A stretch of 64,000 bases of DNA from Saccopteryx bilineata (taxonomy: Eukaryota; Chordata; Mammalia; Chiroptera; Emballonuridae): positions 243,796,562-243,860,561 of the forward strand of contig NC_089490.1 of NCBI RefSeq assembly GCF_036850765.1. The letters are read 5' to 3'. A model generated the notes under the pieces. The model did no database searches. It was not told the origin of the DNA and saw nothing but the letters and a program-made list of their open reading frames with translations. Shown here piece by piece: positions 47,099 to 62,000 of this stretch (position 1 is its first letter; each line of letters starts with the position of its first letter). The translations under genes were made by a program, and so were the position numbers.

Positions 47099-50000
47099 AA
47101 AAAATATCTTAAGTATCATGAAAGATTAACATTCAGGTCAATATTTAATGTTGAAGTGTCGCTATCAATAAAAATAAGTCATCTGAATGATTACTGAACA
47201 AATAATGTTCATTAAAGATCTATATTGCGTATGACTTAAGTTAGCTTATGCATGAACACTGACAGGTATCGGCAAATAACTATTCTTCTGTCTGCTATAT
47301 AATAAATTTATTTTAGAAAATTACTGGGGAGAAGAAAAAACCATTATTATTGGAACAACAAACACCTAGGAGTAAATTTACTAAAAAATATAGAACACCT
47401 CATATCACCAAGATTATTGAAAGAAGACCTACCTACATGGAGGAATGTACCACGCCCTTGGTTTGGGTGACTCAATATTGTAAGAAAGAAAATTTTCCTA
47501 AGTTGATAGATTTAATATAATGCAAATTAGAATCCTGGCAGGTTTTGGTTATGAATATATGTGAATAGGGGGAAGATGACAAGCTGATTCGAAAATTTTG
47601 AAGTCTTTTCCACAAATTGTGGGTTAACAAAATCCCCACAGGAGAAAAGAAAATAAATGAATCTTGAACCCTGACTCACACCATAAACTGCTCTGCTTGT
47701 AAGTTTCTAAAGAGCTCCCTGGGGAGGGAAACTCAACAGCTGTTTCTGAATTCACATAGATTGAGCAATATTTCAACTTACAAATATTACAAATAAAGAT
47801 TAAATTAGGAAATAAATGGGTTTGTTCTAGAACTACAAGAAAAGAGTAGAACACTGTTTGAAATAACACCTGTGGATGTTCTCATCTTTTAAGTTTTGAG
47901 GTTTTTCTTTCATGCTTTTAAGTGGACATCTCACTTTTAGGTATTACCTATCCGCAGCTATACTCCGAAAACCACTGGATCTCAACTTAGACTGTAAGTC
48001 ATTTCCTAAAATACCATTAGAAAATTTAATTTTCTAAAATTTAAATTTGAACACAACTTCAACCTCGCTTGAATTCCACGATGCATTACTAGCGAGGCAG
48101 AGAGAGAGGGTACAGCCGTCAGGCTGCGGAGAGCACCTTATCCTGGTTATTCCCCTGGGAGCAGAGCAGCAACTGAATGTAATTCCTCCTAGATGTCTGC
48201 GGAAGTGAAAGAAGAGACAGAAGGCTGCTCATCTGGAGCACAGCTGAAAATTGTAAAACAGCGTAAGACAACGACGAAGTAATTGAAAAAAAAATCACAA
48301 AATCATTGCATTTCACACACTTCATTTCATGAGACCCTTAGACGACATGCAGAGCCTTTTAACTCAGAATGCAGGGAGACAGGCAGCACTGCTAGAGACA
48401 AAGCCATCCCTGCACCACATCGGAGGGACCCGGGGGTGGGTCAGAGAACTGTACACGCAATATTATCTGTGCACATTCAACGCAAGGCACCCAGGTCGGG
48501 CAGCCCCCGTGGCAGCTTCTGGATTGCAGTGGAGTTTCAGAGGTATAGGCGGGGACTTGTCAGTAAAGAGGGCCTTGCACTTCTGGACACAGTACACACA
48601 ACGCAGTGACAGAGGGTCTTCTCACCCATGTCCTCCACTACCTTCTTCTCAGATATTCATTTTAAAGCTGGAGAAGCATATATTATGATAAAGATTTTTG
48701 TGCAAAATCATCAGTTGTTTTTTTTTTAATTCAGGTACTTATTTTAAAAAGGTATGCTATAATTAGGTAGGAAATTATATAGAATAATTCCTAAACAATG
48801 TCGGATTCAAAAACGTTTTAAACTACGCTTCACTCAACAAAGTTGACTAAAAGTTGAAACTAAAAGTGGGCAGCTGAATGTTTCAAATATTTTTACAAGG
48901 CCCTGGCTGGTTGGCTCAGCGGTAGAGCGTCGGCCTAGCGTGCGGAGGACCCGGGTTCGATTCCCGGCCAGGGCACACAGGAGAAGCGCCCATTTGCTTC
49001 TCCACCCCTCCGCCGCGCTTTCCTCTCTGTCTCTCTCTTCCCCTCCCGCAGCCAAGGCTCCATTGGAGCAAAGATGGCCCGGGCGCTGGGGATGGCTCTG
49101 TGGCCTCTGCCTCAGGCGCTAGAGTGGCTCTGGTCGCAACATGGCGACGCCCAGGATGGGCAGAGCATCGCCCCCTGGTGGGCAGAGCGTCGCCCCTGGT
49201 GGGCGTGCCGGGTGGATCCCAGTCGGGCGCATGCGGGAGTCTGTCTGACTGTCTCTCCCTGTTTCCAGCTTCAGAAAAATGAAAAAAATATATATATATT
49301 TTTACAAAACCTACAAACTATACAGACACAAATTTATAGAAAACAAGCTTAGGCCTCACCTTTAACAAAGTAAAAGTCCTGGTGTCTTATATATCATTTA
49401 TATTAAAGAACCTAAAAAAAAAAGAAATAAAATCCCCCCCCCCGCCCCCTCAAAAAAACATTATGGCTTTCAGAGAGTGCAGGAACCATTTTTTAAAAAA
49501 TTTTCATACTTACATCCTGCAAAAACAACTGTTCCATAAATGTTTTCCTTTGTTGGGAAGACCACATTTGTTCCACTGTTTTCAGAAACAGAAATATTAT
49601 GAATCTTGATTGCAACATTTTTCCCATCCAGATAAATAAGGGGGCATTTTGTACTGCCGACATGTGCTGATGACACTGTTTCTTGAGTCACGCAACAAAC
49701 TGTTATATCTGAGCCCACAAGTACCACTTTGTCTTGAGGAAAAACCTTACTCTGAGAATCAGCAGACCCTAGGAAGATCAAAAGGAATTACAAATACTTC
49801 AGAAGTCTTTTACCATAAAATAGCCCAGTGTATACAAAACATACTTTGGGTGCTTCGTAATAATGGTGGCCCAAAGATAAGGTATGTCTCCAGGTTTCAA
49901 AGGACCTAGACATATTTTTTGTATAAAAAGTAAGTGTGTGTGTTTCATTTATTTATGGGGGAGTGCTGGTGGGGGAGTGGAGGGGATTGTAGGTCAATGT

Positions 50001-53000
50001 CTAAGGTTACAGGTTAATGTCTAAGAAGTTCTAAAAGTTTGATAAGGTGTTTATATCCAACTGCGAAAAATCAGCACCAAGTAAAAGTCACTCGTTACAT
50101 AATTCCATCCCTCTGAATGAGTCTATGTACTACTGAGGGTAGACCTACTTTCTATCAGCCCAACTATGTTTGTGTACTCCACATCCTAAAAGGCACTTTT
50201 TCTTTAATCCCATCTCTCTGCAGCTCAAAGCCACACCTTTGGTTTTATTCTCCTCTATAGGCCATTTTTTAAATTGCTTCTACTCTCCTTTCTACCTCTT
50301 GACTCTTCCACAGACTACAATCTGGCTTCTACACCAGCCATTCTATTAAAGTGGCTGGCTGAATGAACTGCTCAATCCAAGGGCCACTTCTGAGTCACCA
50401 TCCCCTTGGGTTCCCTCCCTGTCCCCTCCTGGGCTATCCTTCATTCTCTTATGGCTGGTTGCTTTGCTGGTCTCTTTCTTCCACCCTCCCCTTAGAAATA
50501 CAAGCTTCTAAGGGATGGGCCCTTGGTCTCTATCCCCCTCTCCCTGAGTTATGGCCTCATGCAGACAAATAGGGACAGAGAACTGAAAGCTTCAACTGTC
50601 TCTTACCCTGAAGCAAGGTCAACCTCACTCACTTGAAACAAGACATTCTTTAAATATAAGCTTACAAGAAATGTTCTTCAGGGGGCTCCAGTCACTCCAC
50701 TCTTTGCGACCAGAGAAATGAGAATCATCAATGTAGCATCGAAGTCCCACAGAGTGAGTGGTGCACTCCAAGGGCATGTCTGAGGCCCAGCTCCAGTGAT
50801 GAACTGTGTCTTTGCCATTCAGAGTTGTGGCATAAGTCATCTACAAAGTGAGCACAAACACAAAGTTACATTTCCTAGTAGTGGCATGGGCTGCTTTCCT
50901 TCACGATTAAAAAACACAGACTATCAGTTTCCTATAAGGCACAACAGAAGAGTTATAGTAAAAATAATTGTGATTCATTTATGTTTACTGCTTCAGCTTC
51001 AGGCCTTACATTATTATACAAAATGATGATATTCTAAAACATTTGATACAGTTCACAAGAAAACAGACAATTGCTTAAAACGATCTCCATTTTTCATGGA
51101 GAAGAAAGAATTAATGGATTTGTAGCTCCAAGACTTGAAGTCAAAGAGAGAAACATCATTTAAAAAAAAAGTAATTATTGATTTATACTGGATTTGTTTT
51201 TTGTGTCTTATATTTAAATTTTTATTTTTAAATATGCAATTCATAATATAAAATATTAATTTCAGTTATGAAAACTGACAAGATTTAAACCAAATATTGA
51301 AGACCTACTAAAAGAGACAACAGACTAAATAAAAGTATTTCCTCTTCTCTTACTTCCTGAAATCTCTTTTAAAACTGGAGTACTCAGATTTTTCTAAGGT
51401 GTAAAATACACAAGAGCAAAAACAGAAGACACACCACTGATAAAACCTGGGATGCTAGAGGGCGGATGATCAATGGTAACCGACTCAGAAGACCTGAGAA
51501 AGCCGAATCTCAAGCCTCCAATGGAAAAGCCCGAAACAACCTGCCTTCTACCATACAAATGCCAAAGGGCTCAGAAAGTGGCCGCACCAGGTTCCCCTGG
51601 AAATGCACTGTGAAGGTGAGGTGCAAAACAGGAAGATTGCTTAAAAGTTGTTTGAAGAGATGTTAGACACCCAGATCGCCTCTCACATTCTCTGCTACCA
51701 AAGGACTACTACCCTTCTGCACCTTGGCAGAGGGATGGAGCTTAATGCTCTGGAAAAGTAAAACAGAGACTCTTCTGGATTGAAGAGTCTCAGGAGGAGT
51801 TGAAAATGCAGAATAATGCAACAAAAAGAGTGGGATTGCTAAGCAATACATTCTGAAGGCTGGGATCAGACTCCTGCCTTCTTCCCCTATTCAGCTACCA
51901 GAACAGTGATGGCCAAGTTCATATTCACCAGGTAAGAGTCTAAACAGACTTTTCTGTTTATATGAACAGGTCAAGATAAAAAATTAAAATAATTAAAATT
52001 TTGCCTAAAATAATATTAATAATTAGCCTATCCCAATTACCTATAATGAGCCCCAGACAATAAGCCTCATCTAGGCAAAAAGAAAGTCCAATTATATTTT
52101 TCTTATTTTTTAAGAGTCACTCACTTAAAATGAGCAGCAACCAAGATGACCAGAAAAGAAGAAAAAGTTCTAATATAAAAGATCAAAATAAAGAAAAAAG
52201 CAACTTGAAGAAAGGTATTTCAGAGAAAGAAAGAAAATTAAGTCACTGATACCCTCAGAGATTAGAAAGAGATGCTGTAAAAACAGGATACATTATTTTT
52301 AAAAGAACAGAGAACTAAAAAGGGATAGCTTATAAATTAAAAATATATTAACAGAAATTCAATAGCAGGACTATAAAACAAAGCTTAGGAAAAATTGCTC
52401 AGAAAATAGAGGAAAATGCAGATGCAAAGCAGCAATGATAAGATAATTAGAGGAGCAGGAAGAAGGTCCAATTTTTAAAAGAACATCAGTTCTAAGAAAG
52501 AAAGAGAAAATCAAAGACAGAAAACAAAAAAATTTCCCAAGCAGAGTGACTTGTTTTTTCAGACTGAAAGGGGCACAAAAGAAGTGTACAACAAAATAGA
52601 TCCATACAGATCCATAAGAAAAAGTGAACAATATCTTCAAAATCTTGAGTTAATTTAGAATTCTATACCCAGCTAAACTAGCACGCATGAGTGAATGCAG
52701 AATAAAGACATTTCCAGGAATGTCATGACTCAGTGTATTCATCAAGCAGCATTTTACATTTCCACCAGAAGTGTGTAAAAGTTACAATTTTTCTGCATCT
52801 TCTTAATAGTGAAATCAACAGTCATTTTAATGCTGTTGGCAACTAATTTAAATTTAAAATAAAATATATCTGCAAGCTACCATTAAAAATAGCAGAGTAT
52901 AATAAATATTAAGTAACTACTAAAATATATGCTTTTAACAAAATGAAGAAATAAAAGACAGAGAATATAGGAAAGAGAGGCTCCATTAAAAGAAAAGGTA

Positions 53001-56000
53001 AAAGGAATGGCCTGAACAATCTTAGAGACTCCTTAGACCACAGCTTCCTAATGAATGTGCCTCAAGACTTGAGGCTTATCTTCAAAGAGTTATGGGAATA
53101 CTGAGGTTTGAATCTGCAAACTGAGGTTGACTGGTAGGAGTTAAGGCCACTAGAGCTCCCTAGGCACTTCTGGCCCAAAGAATCCTCAACTATTTACCAC
53201 ACTCTGTGCTACACAAATATTGTCAGTATCTTTGTGAGCCCTTACATAAAAAGGGTTGGGAAGTAAGCCCTCAGAGAGATTTAGCCACAAATATTGTTTA
53301 ATTGATAAAATACTAGTATGGTTGAACATTCTGAGAGGAGATTTGCATAATATGGAGAGAATTTAGGATTGAATTAATGAGGCAGATAAATAAAACTAAA
53401 AATACAATACAATTCAAGAAATTGTACTAAAAAGTAATAAAGAGAAGGGAGGGAGGGAGGAAGGGAGGGAGGGAAGGAAAGAAAGAGAGGGAATAGTATA
53501 CACTACTTGGTTGAGATATAATTAGTGTTTATCTAACCATAACACAAACAATAATACTGGCCTACCAAAAATTATAACAAAAATATTGGAAAAAGACAGA
53601 AAATGTGTGTGTTTGGGGGGCAACTAGGTATATTCCAAATCCGTTAAGGAAGAAACAAGTAAAAGGATAAAAAGGGGAATTACCAGCTATCACAACTCTT
53701 CACTATTTCTCCATTCCTTAGATTAAGAGCAAACTAAAGACAGATCATAAGGAAACCATTTAAAATTAGATTTTTTAAAAAAGGATGCATTACTATAATA
53801 GTATAAGACCATTATTTCATATTAAAACATATTCAAACTTACAGACTTATATAAAATTTCTCAACAGTTACTATGGCTAAGTATGTTTTAAATCATTTCT
53901 TTTTATGTTTATACTATCAGACAAAGATAAAAATAACAGACTAAGTTATAGGTACACTTTTATTTCACTGATGCAAAAGCATGCATATGACAGATACAGG
54001 CTAGACGGGGATACACAGAGGCAATGCTTGCTGTGTTCAAGTAGAAGAATCGTGTTATTCCTCCCTTAACTTCCTTCTTATAATGGTTGCACATTATTTT
54101 AATTTTCGTTTTTGAGTCACAGTAGTTTTAATAAACCCTGAAACAACATCTGATTTACTTCCTTAATAATCCAGAAGTTCACTGATACCACCTTAAAAAT
54201 TGTTTTAAAAAGTATTATTTCTTTAATGTCATAAGAAAGAAATATATACTTTGTTCAGACTTACTAATTTCACCACATCCATATTCTCTTTACGTAGAAT
54301 TTTAATTTCCCAAATGACATTTGAGTGACGTGGAAAAACAGAACCCTTGTCATTCCACGTCAGGTATAACGTAGAAGTTGGGAAATTGGCAGATAAATTC
54401 AGGATCTCTGGTGTGTCTGGAATGAAGGCTTAAAAAAAAGGAAACAAAAGATAAAGATTAATAAAATCGGTAATGATTTTTCATATTATAATTCCATTAG
54501 TCAATTCATCTTAAACTCTATTCCTTCCTGATCAGAAAATAAATGATTAAGAATTAAAAGCAAACTCTTGAACCCATTACTAATGAAAGAGAACAAGTAT
54601 ATGCATTTATTTGTATAAGCAGTTCCCAATGATTCACAGCCAAATCAGAGAAAGTTATCAGCTGGCTGTTTCAAATTCATATCTCTTCTAATAGCAACTA
54701 GGTTCCCACCACACTCAGTGTCGTCTGGTGGGGAATTGCAAGCAGGCAACATCAGGGAAAAGTAGAACTGCCTCTGTACAGCTGTAGGTCGGGCCTAAAA
54801 TAATGAGGGGATTGGAAAAGCTTATCTGGGTAAAGCTCCCTGTATGCTCTCTCCACAGCCTCCCCACTCCTCTCCCAGTGTGAGAGCCCCCTGTGTTGGG
54901 GAAAAGCTCACACCAGGATGCCACAGGCTACACCTGGTTACAGGTATCAGGAAGTAGCAGCAAGACCACAGTAAAGACCACGCCATTGAGGAAGGAAGCT
55001 AACAGGTGACTGTGCAGATCTAAGAAGTACAGGATCTAGCAGGATCTAGACGTCCCTCCGACAGGCTGGGTCAGCAGTGTCGTGCACAGTCTGCAGGGGA
55101 CTGAGAAAGAGGTAGGCAGTCAAGTCAGAGACCGCTGGAGAAAGCCAGTCCAGGACAATAAGGCTTGGATCATGACACGATCTACATTAAAGACAGGACA
55201 AAATCTGACTGGCAGTTCAAAGAAATGACTGGATCAAAGAAATGAAGGATTAATACAACAAGAAAGGCAAACACCTAAGATCGCCTCAAATTTCTAGCCC
55301 AGAAAAGCAAGAAAGGCAAAAGGAAGCAGGGACCACTGTGAAGAGATGCCGGAAACCACTGTGGATGACCAAGTGTCAGGGGAAGAGGCGGTCACCAACA
55401 GAGGGATCTGCAGGAAGTGGACGCAGATTCGAGAGGAGCTTGCTGAATGCAGCAGAAGAAATGAACGTGAATGCTCAGACAGGAGAGCCCCCTTGTTGGG
55501 GGCTACAGAGAGACAGATACACCTTCTGGAGACCAGAGGCCCTAGAAAGAAGGACAGAGAAGAGAAGGAAACCAGAGAAAATTCAGGATCCCTGAGACCA
55601 AAAGAAATGGACTGGCACCTAGGCAAACAAGAGTTCACCAAAGACAGAAAAGACCAGTGGCACTGGTGAGGGGACCATCAATATCTGAGAAAGAAGTCAG
55701 AAGTCTGGGTGGGGGGCAGTGGACTCTGTAGCTGTGTTACGAAAAGTACGGAGGAAACGCCTCTTGAAGAATATGGACATCTCGCAGGGAAAAACTGGTA
55801 AACTAACAAAAAGTATCAGAAAAAAGTAAGGTAGCCTATCTATAAGGCATGAGTACGTTATTGAATTTTGCCTGCTGTAGAGGAAGACACCACAAGGTAT
55901 GAGCTTGTTCTGTTCTACAAAACTGCAGGCTTTCGGGTGTGGGAGGCAGGAAACTAGGGACTCCTTGCATGTTCCCTCCTCAAATGACAGTCAGGTGAAG

Positions 56001-59000
56001 GAAAGTTAAAAGAAATGCAGACATACAATCTCAAGCCTCTTATCTATCCTAGTGGCTTCCCACAAAGATCAAGGTCCAAAGAAATAAAGTCCTTACAAGA
56101 GGGTAGTTGACTGTTCGACAACAAAGACGGCAGAGCAAACCCACATAGTACATTCATCTTGGAACCTAAAAATAACCCGACTAAATTTAACTGCCATCTG
56201 CTGACCAGGGCTCTACCACGGACTGATAGAGTGCAATATTTAGGGCCGCACAGGAAGCAGTGCATGTGTGTGGCAAAGTCGACAGCCACTCAGCTACATA
56301 AGGGTATAAGGACGGGGGTGGGGGGGTGGGCACGCTCCACAGGAGAAGTGCTAAGTGGGATCCTGCTTCTAAAAACAGAGCAAATAAGGAAAAGTAGTCG
56401 TTTTAGTGCCAAGAGAGGGCAAGTTCAAGGTGCCACTGTGACCATACAGAGCAGAGGCGTCTTTCCAAGAATGTGTTCCTTTCAAATGTTTCAAGATATC
56501 AAGATGTAGTAATTCCAAAAGGATGAAACATGGGAGTATCTTACTAAGGCAACATTCATCCATTAAAATGCTTTCCTCCCTGAGAAGTCCACATAATTTA
56601 CATTTTATCTAATAGCAGTGGGCTACTCTTCAAAACACAGGCATATCCACGATTTAAAGCTAAAGATGGTAATTTACATGAAAGGATTAAACACACACAC
56701 ATATTTTCTTCACTTCATGGTGTTCAATGAGCTTCATTTCTCTCCAGCTAAAAGACACTTGAGAACAATGTTAATTTGCTTTCTAGAAACGAGAAACTTG
56801 ATTCTTTCATCTTATTTGTTTAAAGCTAGAGCATCTTTTCACATCCCTGCCCACTCCCCATTCTTTTTGCCTTAGGACAGCACAGGCTAGGAGCCCTTCT
56901 AGCTCTTTAATGCACTCCCCCACATATTCAATCTCCCCAGACAGGTCCAACACACAGATCACAAGCTTAGAAATTAAATGTCTCAGGAAGGCTTATTTTG
57001 GTGCCTGACCCTGTCAGTTAGAAACTTATTACATGTATGTAGATATGTTAAATATATCATTTGCTTTTTACCGTCCACTTTTGCAAGTATCTTAAGATCT
57101 GGAGAAAACATAATTTCTCATACTTTTATTTTAGTGACAAATAAGCAAAGAAGGCAGACCCTCTGAGGCACAGCTGCCTCTCTGTGGCTTCTCTGGCACT
57201 CAGCGGGGTCCCCAAGATTTGCTGATGCATCCACCTTCCTTTCTCCTAGTCATCTAATTCATTTTTCAATGTTCTCTTCAGTACTGAGTGGGAGTAGTAA
57301 TATCTTCGTATTGGGACACTGTTAACTTAATATTTGAATTACAGTCAAGCCATTATTAAAAATGCTTCCAACAAATTACATGATATACAAAAACAGCTAT
57401 TAATCAAATAAGTCGGCTAGAGTATCTCTCGATTTGCCTTCCCAGTTCTAGCACTGTTGTCTTCCAGTAACTTTACTTCTGAAGACTCACTGAGCAATCA
57501 GACAATACAAACAGGCTCTCTGACAGAGTCCTGGGAATTTTTTTTAATTAAGTTAGATTCCTAATACCATACCACAAAATTCCAAGTGATTGAAACATTT
57601 AAATCAAGCATGAAAACCAAATATCGATCTAGAAAAATAGCAAGAGATTCCATTTATATAAAAATAAAACCTGTAGTATGAAAAATACCATAAAGTTAAC
57701 ATTTTAAACTTAGAAAAATATTTGTAACAAATATGACAGAATCAACAATAATTTCAGAAGAAACTGTACAAAAGATGCAAATCATTAAGAAAAAAATAAA
57801 AGTGATAATTAAAAAAATAATACTCAGAAAGGTAAAAACAACAGTGCTATAATTCTGGGGCCATCAGATTGAAACAGCAGAACTAAGGTGGACAATAGCC
57901 AGTTCTGGCAAGGACGTGGAAGAGCAGGTACGCTCTAAGACAAAAGCTGGTGGGAATACAAAGGGATTCAAAATTTGTGGAGGACAATCTGCAATGAATA
58001 GTAAAAGTCATAAAAAGTAGAATTTTCTTTAATGCAGTATTCCCAATTCTAGGAATTTAGCCCAAGGAAACCATCACACGAATTCAGAAACATGTATGTG
58101 CAAAAGCTGTTGATTAAAGCACTGGTTATAATATTGAAAAACTGGAAATGAACAACTCAATATTAATAACCAATCACATAAGGTAATTATGGTACCTCCA
58201 TTCAATGGAACACTAGGCAACTTGTATTTGGAGAACAACTGGAAAATCTGGTCTTCTGTTAAGCAAGTTATAGACCACTATGAACCTCACTGTATATTTA
58301 GATCACAGAAGATATATATATATTTAAGTGTTTACAGTACCTCTCTGTGGGCACTGGGATTATGGATGACTAGTACAAAAGAATCTCATATACAACTATG
58401 GAGAGAAAACAAAAAACATGACTTTGTCCTCCTTACTTGAAAGATGGCTCTTAGTAGCACTTTCCCTGGACAACACTTTGGCCAGAAAATGGGGCAGCTT
58501 CTAAGTTGCTGGACATTTATTTGGTGTTATTCTTTCAAAATCTGTGCTTTCTCAAACACAGACCACTCCAAAGAGGCACCCTGTCCATGAAACTGGACAG
58601 ATCGCCAAGGTAATTATATCTTCTTTTCTTTGCTTCCAAGTAGGTCATCCTCATAAGACTCATTATAATATTACTATCATGCTAATTCCATAAGAGTTGT
58701 CAGGAGCCAATAAACCTGCTTACCCCACCATTCAAGTTAAGACAATTGGGGCAGTGAAGGTCTCCTTGCAGAGTAAAATTTCCCTCCCTGTCCACCTGGG
58801 TTTATTGCATGCTTCCCCTCAGCCCGCAGCATATGCACTAAGACATTCAATCCATATATTGACAAAAGATGCCCACCATGAGCGAGGCACTGGGATAGGT
58901 GCTGAGTGCAGGAAGAAAAAGTCCCTGTCCCTTGGAACCTGGTCAGCACCTAATTACATGACAATTATCAATACAATGGCGAACGCCACAAAGGAGAAAT

Positions 59001-62000
59001 AGGGAGAGCCCAAGGGGCAAGGCATGGGGTCTGACTGGGAGGAGATGGTCAGAAAAGACTTTCTGGACCAGGAGCAGCTGAGGAATTCTAACAGGTGTGC
59101 AGGACCCAACCAGGCAAAGGGACTAAGAAAGAGGCATCTAACTGAAGGATCTGGAATTCAGTGACAACTTTTTTAACTGACTAGAGCAGTGGTTTTCAAC
59201 CATTTTCATTTCATAGTACACATTAAACTAGTTACTAAAATTCCGCGGCACACCTATATTTTTTGCCCATCTGACAAAAAAAAAAAAAAAAAAAAAAAAA
59301 AAAGCATGTATTTTGATTCATTCACACTGAACAGATATTTTGGTGTTGAGTGTCGTCTCTCTTTTTTTTAAATTTGACAATCTAAGGGAAAAGAAGTCAG
59401 TGCCCCTGACTCAAGTTTTAAAAACTCTTATGGCACAGTGGCTGTGAATGGCTGGACGAGAGGACAGCATGTGTCCCCTCGATGGCAGCCATACTCCTCA
59501 ATCAGTACAGCTGCTGGGTAAGTGAAAGCATTCATGTGACAACTGAAATTCAAAACAGTGCTCAATTTCTGCCAATTACAAAGCCCAATAAAACCAACAG
59601 AGGCACTGTTCTGACTTATTTCCAAGTCCATTTTCTTCTCAAATACTTACAAACATTTTTTTCACTTAGGATGAATTTACTTATAGAACTTCCAAAGTCA
59701 TGTAGAGAGTTTACTGTGATTTCATAATCACCAGCTAACAGAGGAGGGATTTTAGTACTTGTTTTCCCCACTTGGTAGCAAGAATGGGACCTACAATAAA
59801 AGAAGTCAAATTTTAATCAGCAGATAAAATATAACAATTTCCATTAAAACTCAATTAACACAGAATGCATTGGAAAATAATCTCTTGTGTATACAACACC
59901 CTGATAGGTTATACTGTGTGGTAAGACCAACAAGAGAGAGGTTAGTGGAAAGAGCAGCAATGCAGGTGTAAGAAAAGTACCCAGACAGGATTGGAAAGCT
60001 GAGTGAGTGAGCAGAGGGTTTCTTCTAGAATCAGGACTGTAGCCTGCTCTTGAGACCCCCACCTAAGTTCCCTCTGCAGCCCTGCGTCCCGCTGCACACA
60101 GCCACCTGCCCATACAGCCCTCACTTCCTACAGATACTGACACAGGAAGGAAACTGGCTACGCGGTGCCCCTAAAAAATACACCGTCAACTTGTCTGCTC
60201 CTGTCTTGGCTCATGGATCACCGAACAAACCTCCCTGATCAACTTTCAAAAATGCGTCCAGTTCCCCACCAGTCTTTTCTCAGACAGAAGAGACTGTTTC
60301 CTCTGTGCTTCCACGGTCCTTTGTCTCTTTATGAAACACATTTACACTCTACTTACTATTGTTTACCTATATATTTATTTCTCATAAAAATGTTAATTCA
60401 ATCAAAGGGACTCTCAGTGGCTCCTACAGGGGCTTGTTCACATTATTCACACAGGGCTGAGGATTCAAAAAGCTTGGCTCACCTCCTCCCAACTCACATG
60501 GTGAGGCTTTTTCTGGTGCCAGCAACACAGAACTAATACAGAGAAGAGGCATGAGAACTAAGCAAACAGACACACGTGAAGCCATGGTACACTCCAAGCC
60601 TGCTACGTGCCACCAGTATGAAACTTGGCTAATCGGTTATGAGATAAGATTACTATCAATAGCTTGCTTGCACCACAAACATTTACTCATACCATAAAAG
60701 AAAAACAGACCACAGAATATGCCTTGTATAGGTTAAAGTTCATCCTAATGATTTTTTTCCACTCTCTATTTCTCCATACCAGCCATTTCCCATAGAAACA
60801 ACAACCAGATACAAGCCCAACCTTTAGGGATGGCTGGGGCCTCCCCTGCCTCATGGGCAAGAAGAGACCACTGCTCTGTCTGCGGAGTAGCCCACGCTCT
60901 GGCTCACAGCTTTGCAAATAAACCCACTTCCACTTTAACCTCTTGTACAGTTTGGATCTTGAATTCTTTCCTGGGTGGAGCAGGAATCCTCGTGGCTAGG
61001 GACTCACTCCCCCAGCCTCAGAACCACTTGAATTCTCCAAATGGTGCTATTTCAAACATTCATGTATTGTGCCCAATATTCTTCCAGCCTAGAGCGTAAT
61101 TCTGTCCTTTCACTGCTGAGAAAACTGAGTATTCCTGCTCCACAACCACACTTCCTCTGAGAAGAGTCTCTGAAGTGCCCGCCACAATCCTTGGCCAGCG
61201 CTCCCTGGCCCCTCACATACAGTCCCATCGTGACCTTAACCCACAGCGGTACAAGGACCTGTCCACTGTGAGCTCCCTCAGTCAGAGCTGACTTCCCCCG
61301 GTTCGGCCTGTGCTCCTACTTACCACATTTCTGAGCTTTCCCTCTACTGGATTTGCAGTGGGAGGGCACGTCCCCGCTCCTCAAAACAAGGGACGGTGAT
61401 GTGACTGTACTTATAGAGAAATGAGTGACAGTCACACCTACCACTTCTGGTAGGAAGCTCTAAAAGCCCTCTGGGCAGTGCCCCTCCTGGCCACCACAGT
61501 CCCTGGGCCTGCAGCCCTAAGGAGAGACAGGGCAGAGATGGCAGCTGACCCAAAACTACACAAACTCAACAGTAATAGTCCTTTATTTCTGCAGCAGAAA
61601 ATAAAGAAATAAAAACTGAGAATTATTTCTGCAACACATCCAATCTAATCCAAACTGATCAATGACCCCGGGTTTAGAACAATGCAGTTACAGCACACTG
61701 AATGAGAGAAAAATCTGAGTGTACTTAAACACACATCTATGTTGATGTACACCAGGAACATATAACAGCACAGCGGGCCTTGGACCTGCTGTGCTCGAGT
61801 CCTCTGGCCCTGCTGGGACCCAGGGAGAGCAGGCAAATCGTTCCAGCCAGAAGGCAGCCCAAAAGTCCCAACTCCAGACTTCCAAGTGTCCAGCCCACTC
61901 CAGCCTCACCAAGAGGGTGAGGTGGTGCAACAGACCCTCCACTTGCCTCCTAATATCCACTTCCCCTTCCCTTATTAACATCAATCCAATGTTTGTCAGG

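Larger units (their letters stand above)
44399..49513 (-). other. LIFR: LIFR intron 7
   Basis: 5.1 kb with nested SINEs (44807-45605), an old reverse SINE (45750-45907), an (AAAT)n run (47060-47104), an unassigned GC-richer stretch (48060-48660) and a young SINE (48899-49295). 46000-47050 and 47110-48050 are AT-rich with nothing recognised. Confidence 0.85.
54429..59650 (-). other. LIFR: LIFR intron 4
   Basis: 5.2 kb with an L1 remnant (57840-58430), a decayed repeat near 58840-59150 and an hAT element (59187-59454). 54450-57830 shows no recognisable element. Confidence 0.8.

Noticed and set aside
48920..48975. tRNA-like A and B boxes in the SINE heads
   Set aside because: They belong to dispersed SINEs with tails and target duplications and lack a complete tRNA cloverleaf.
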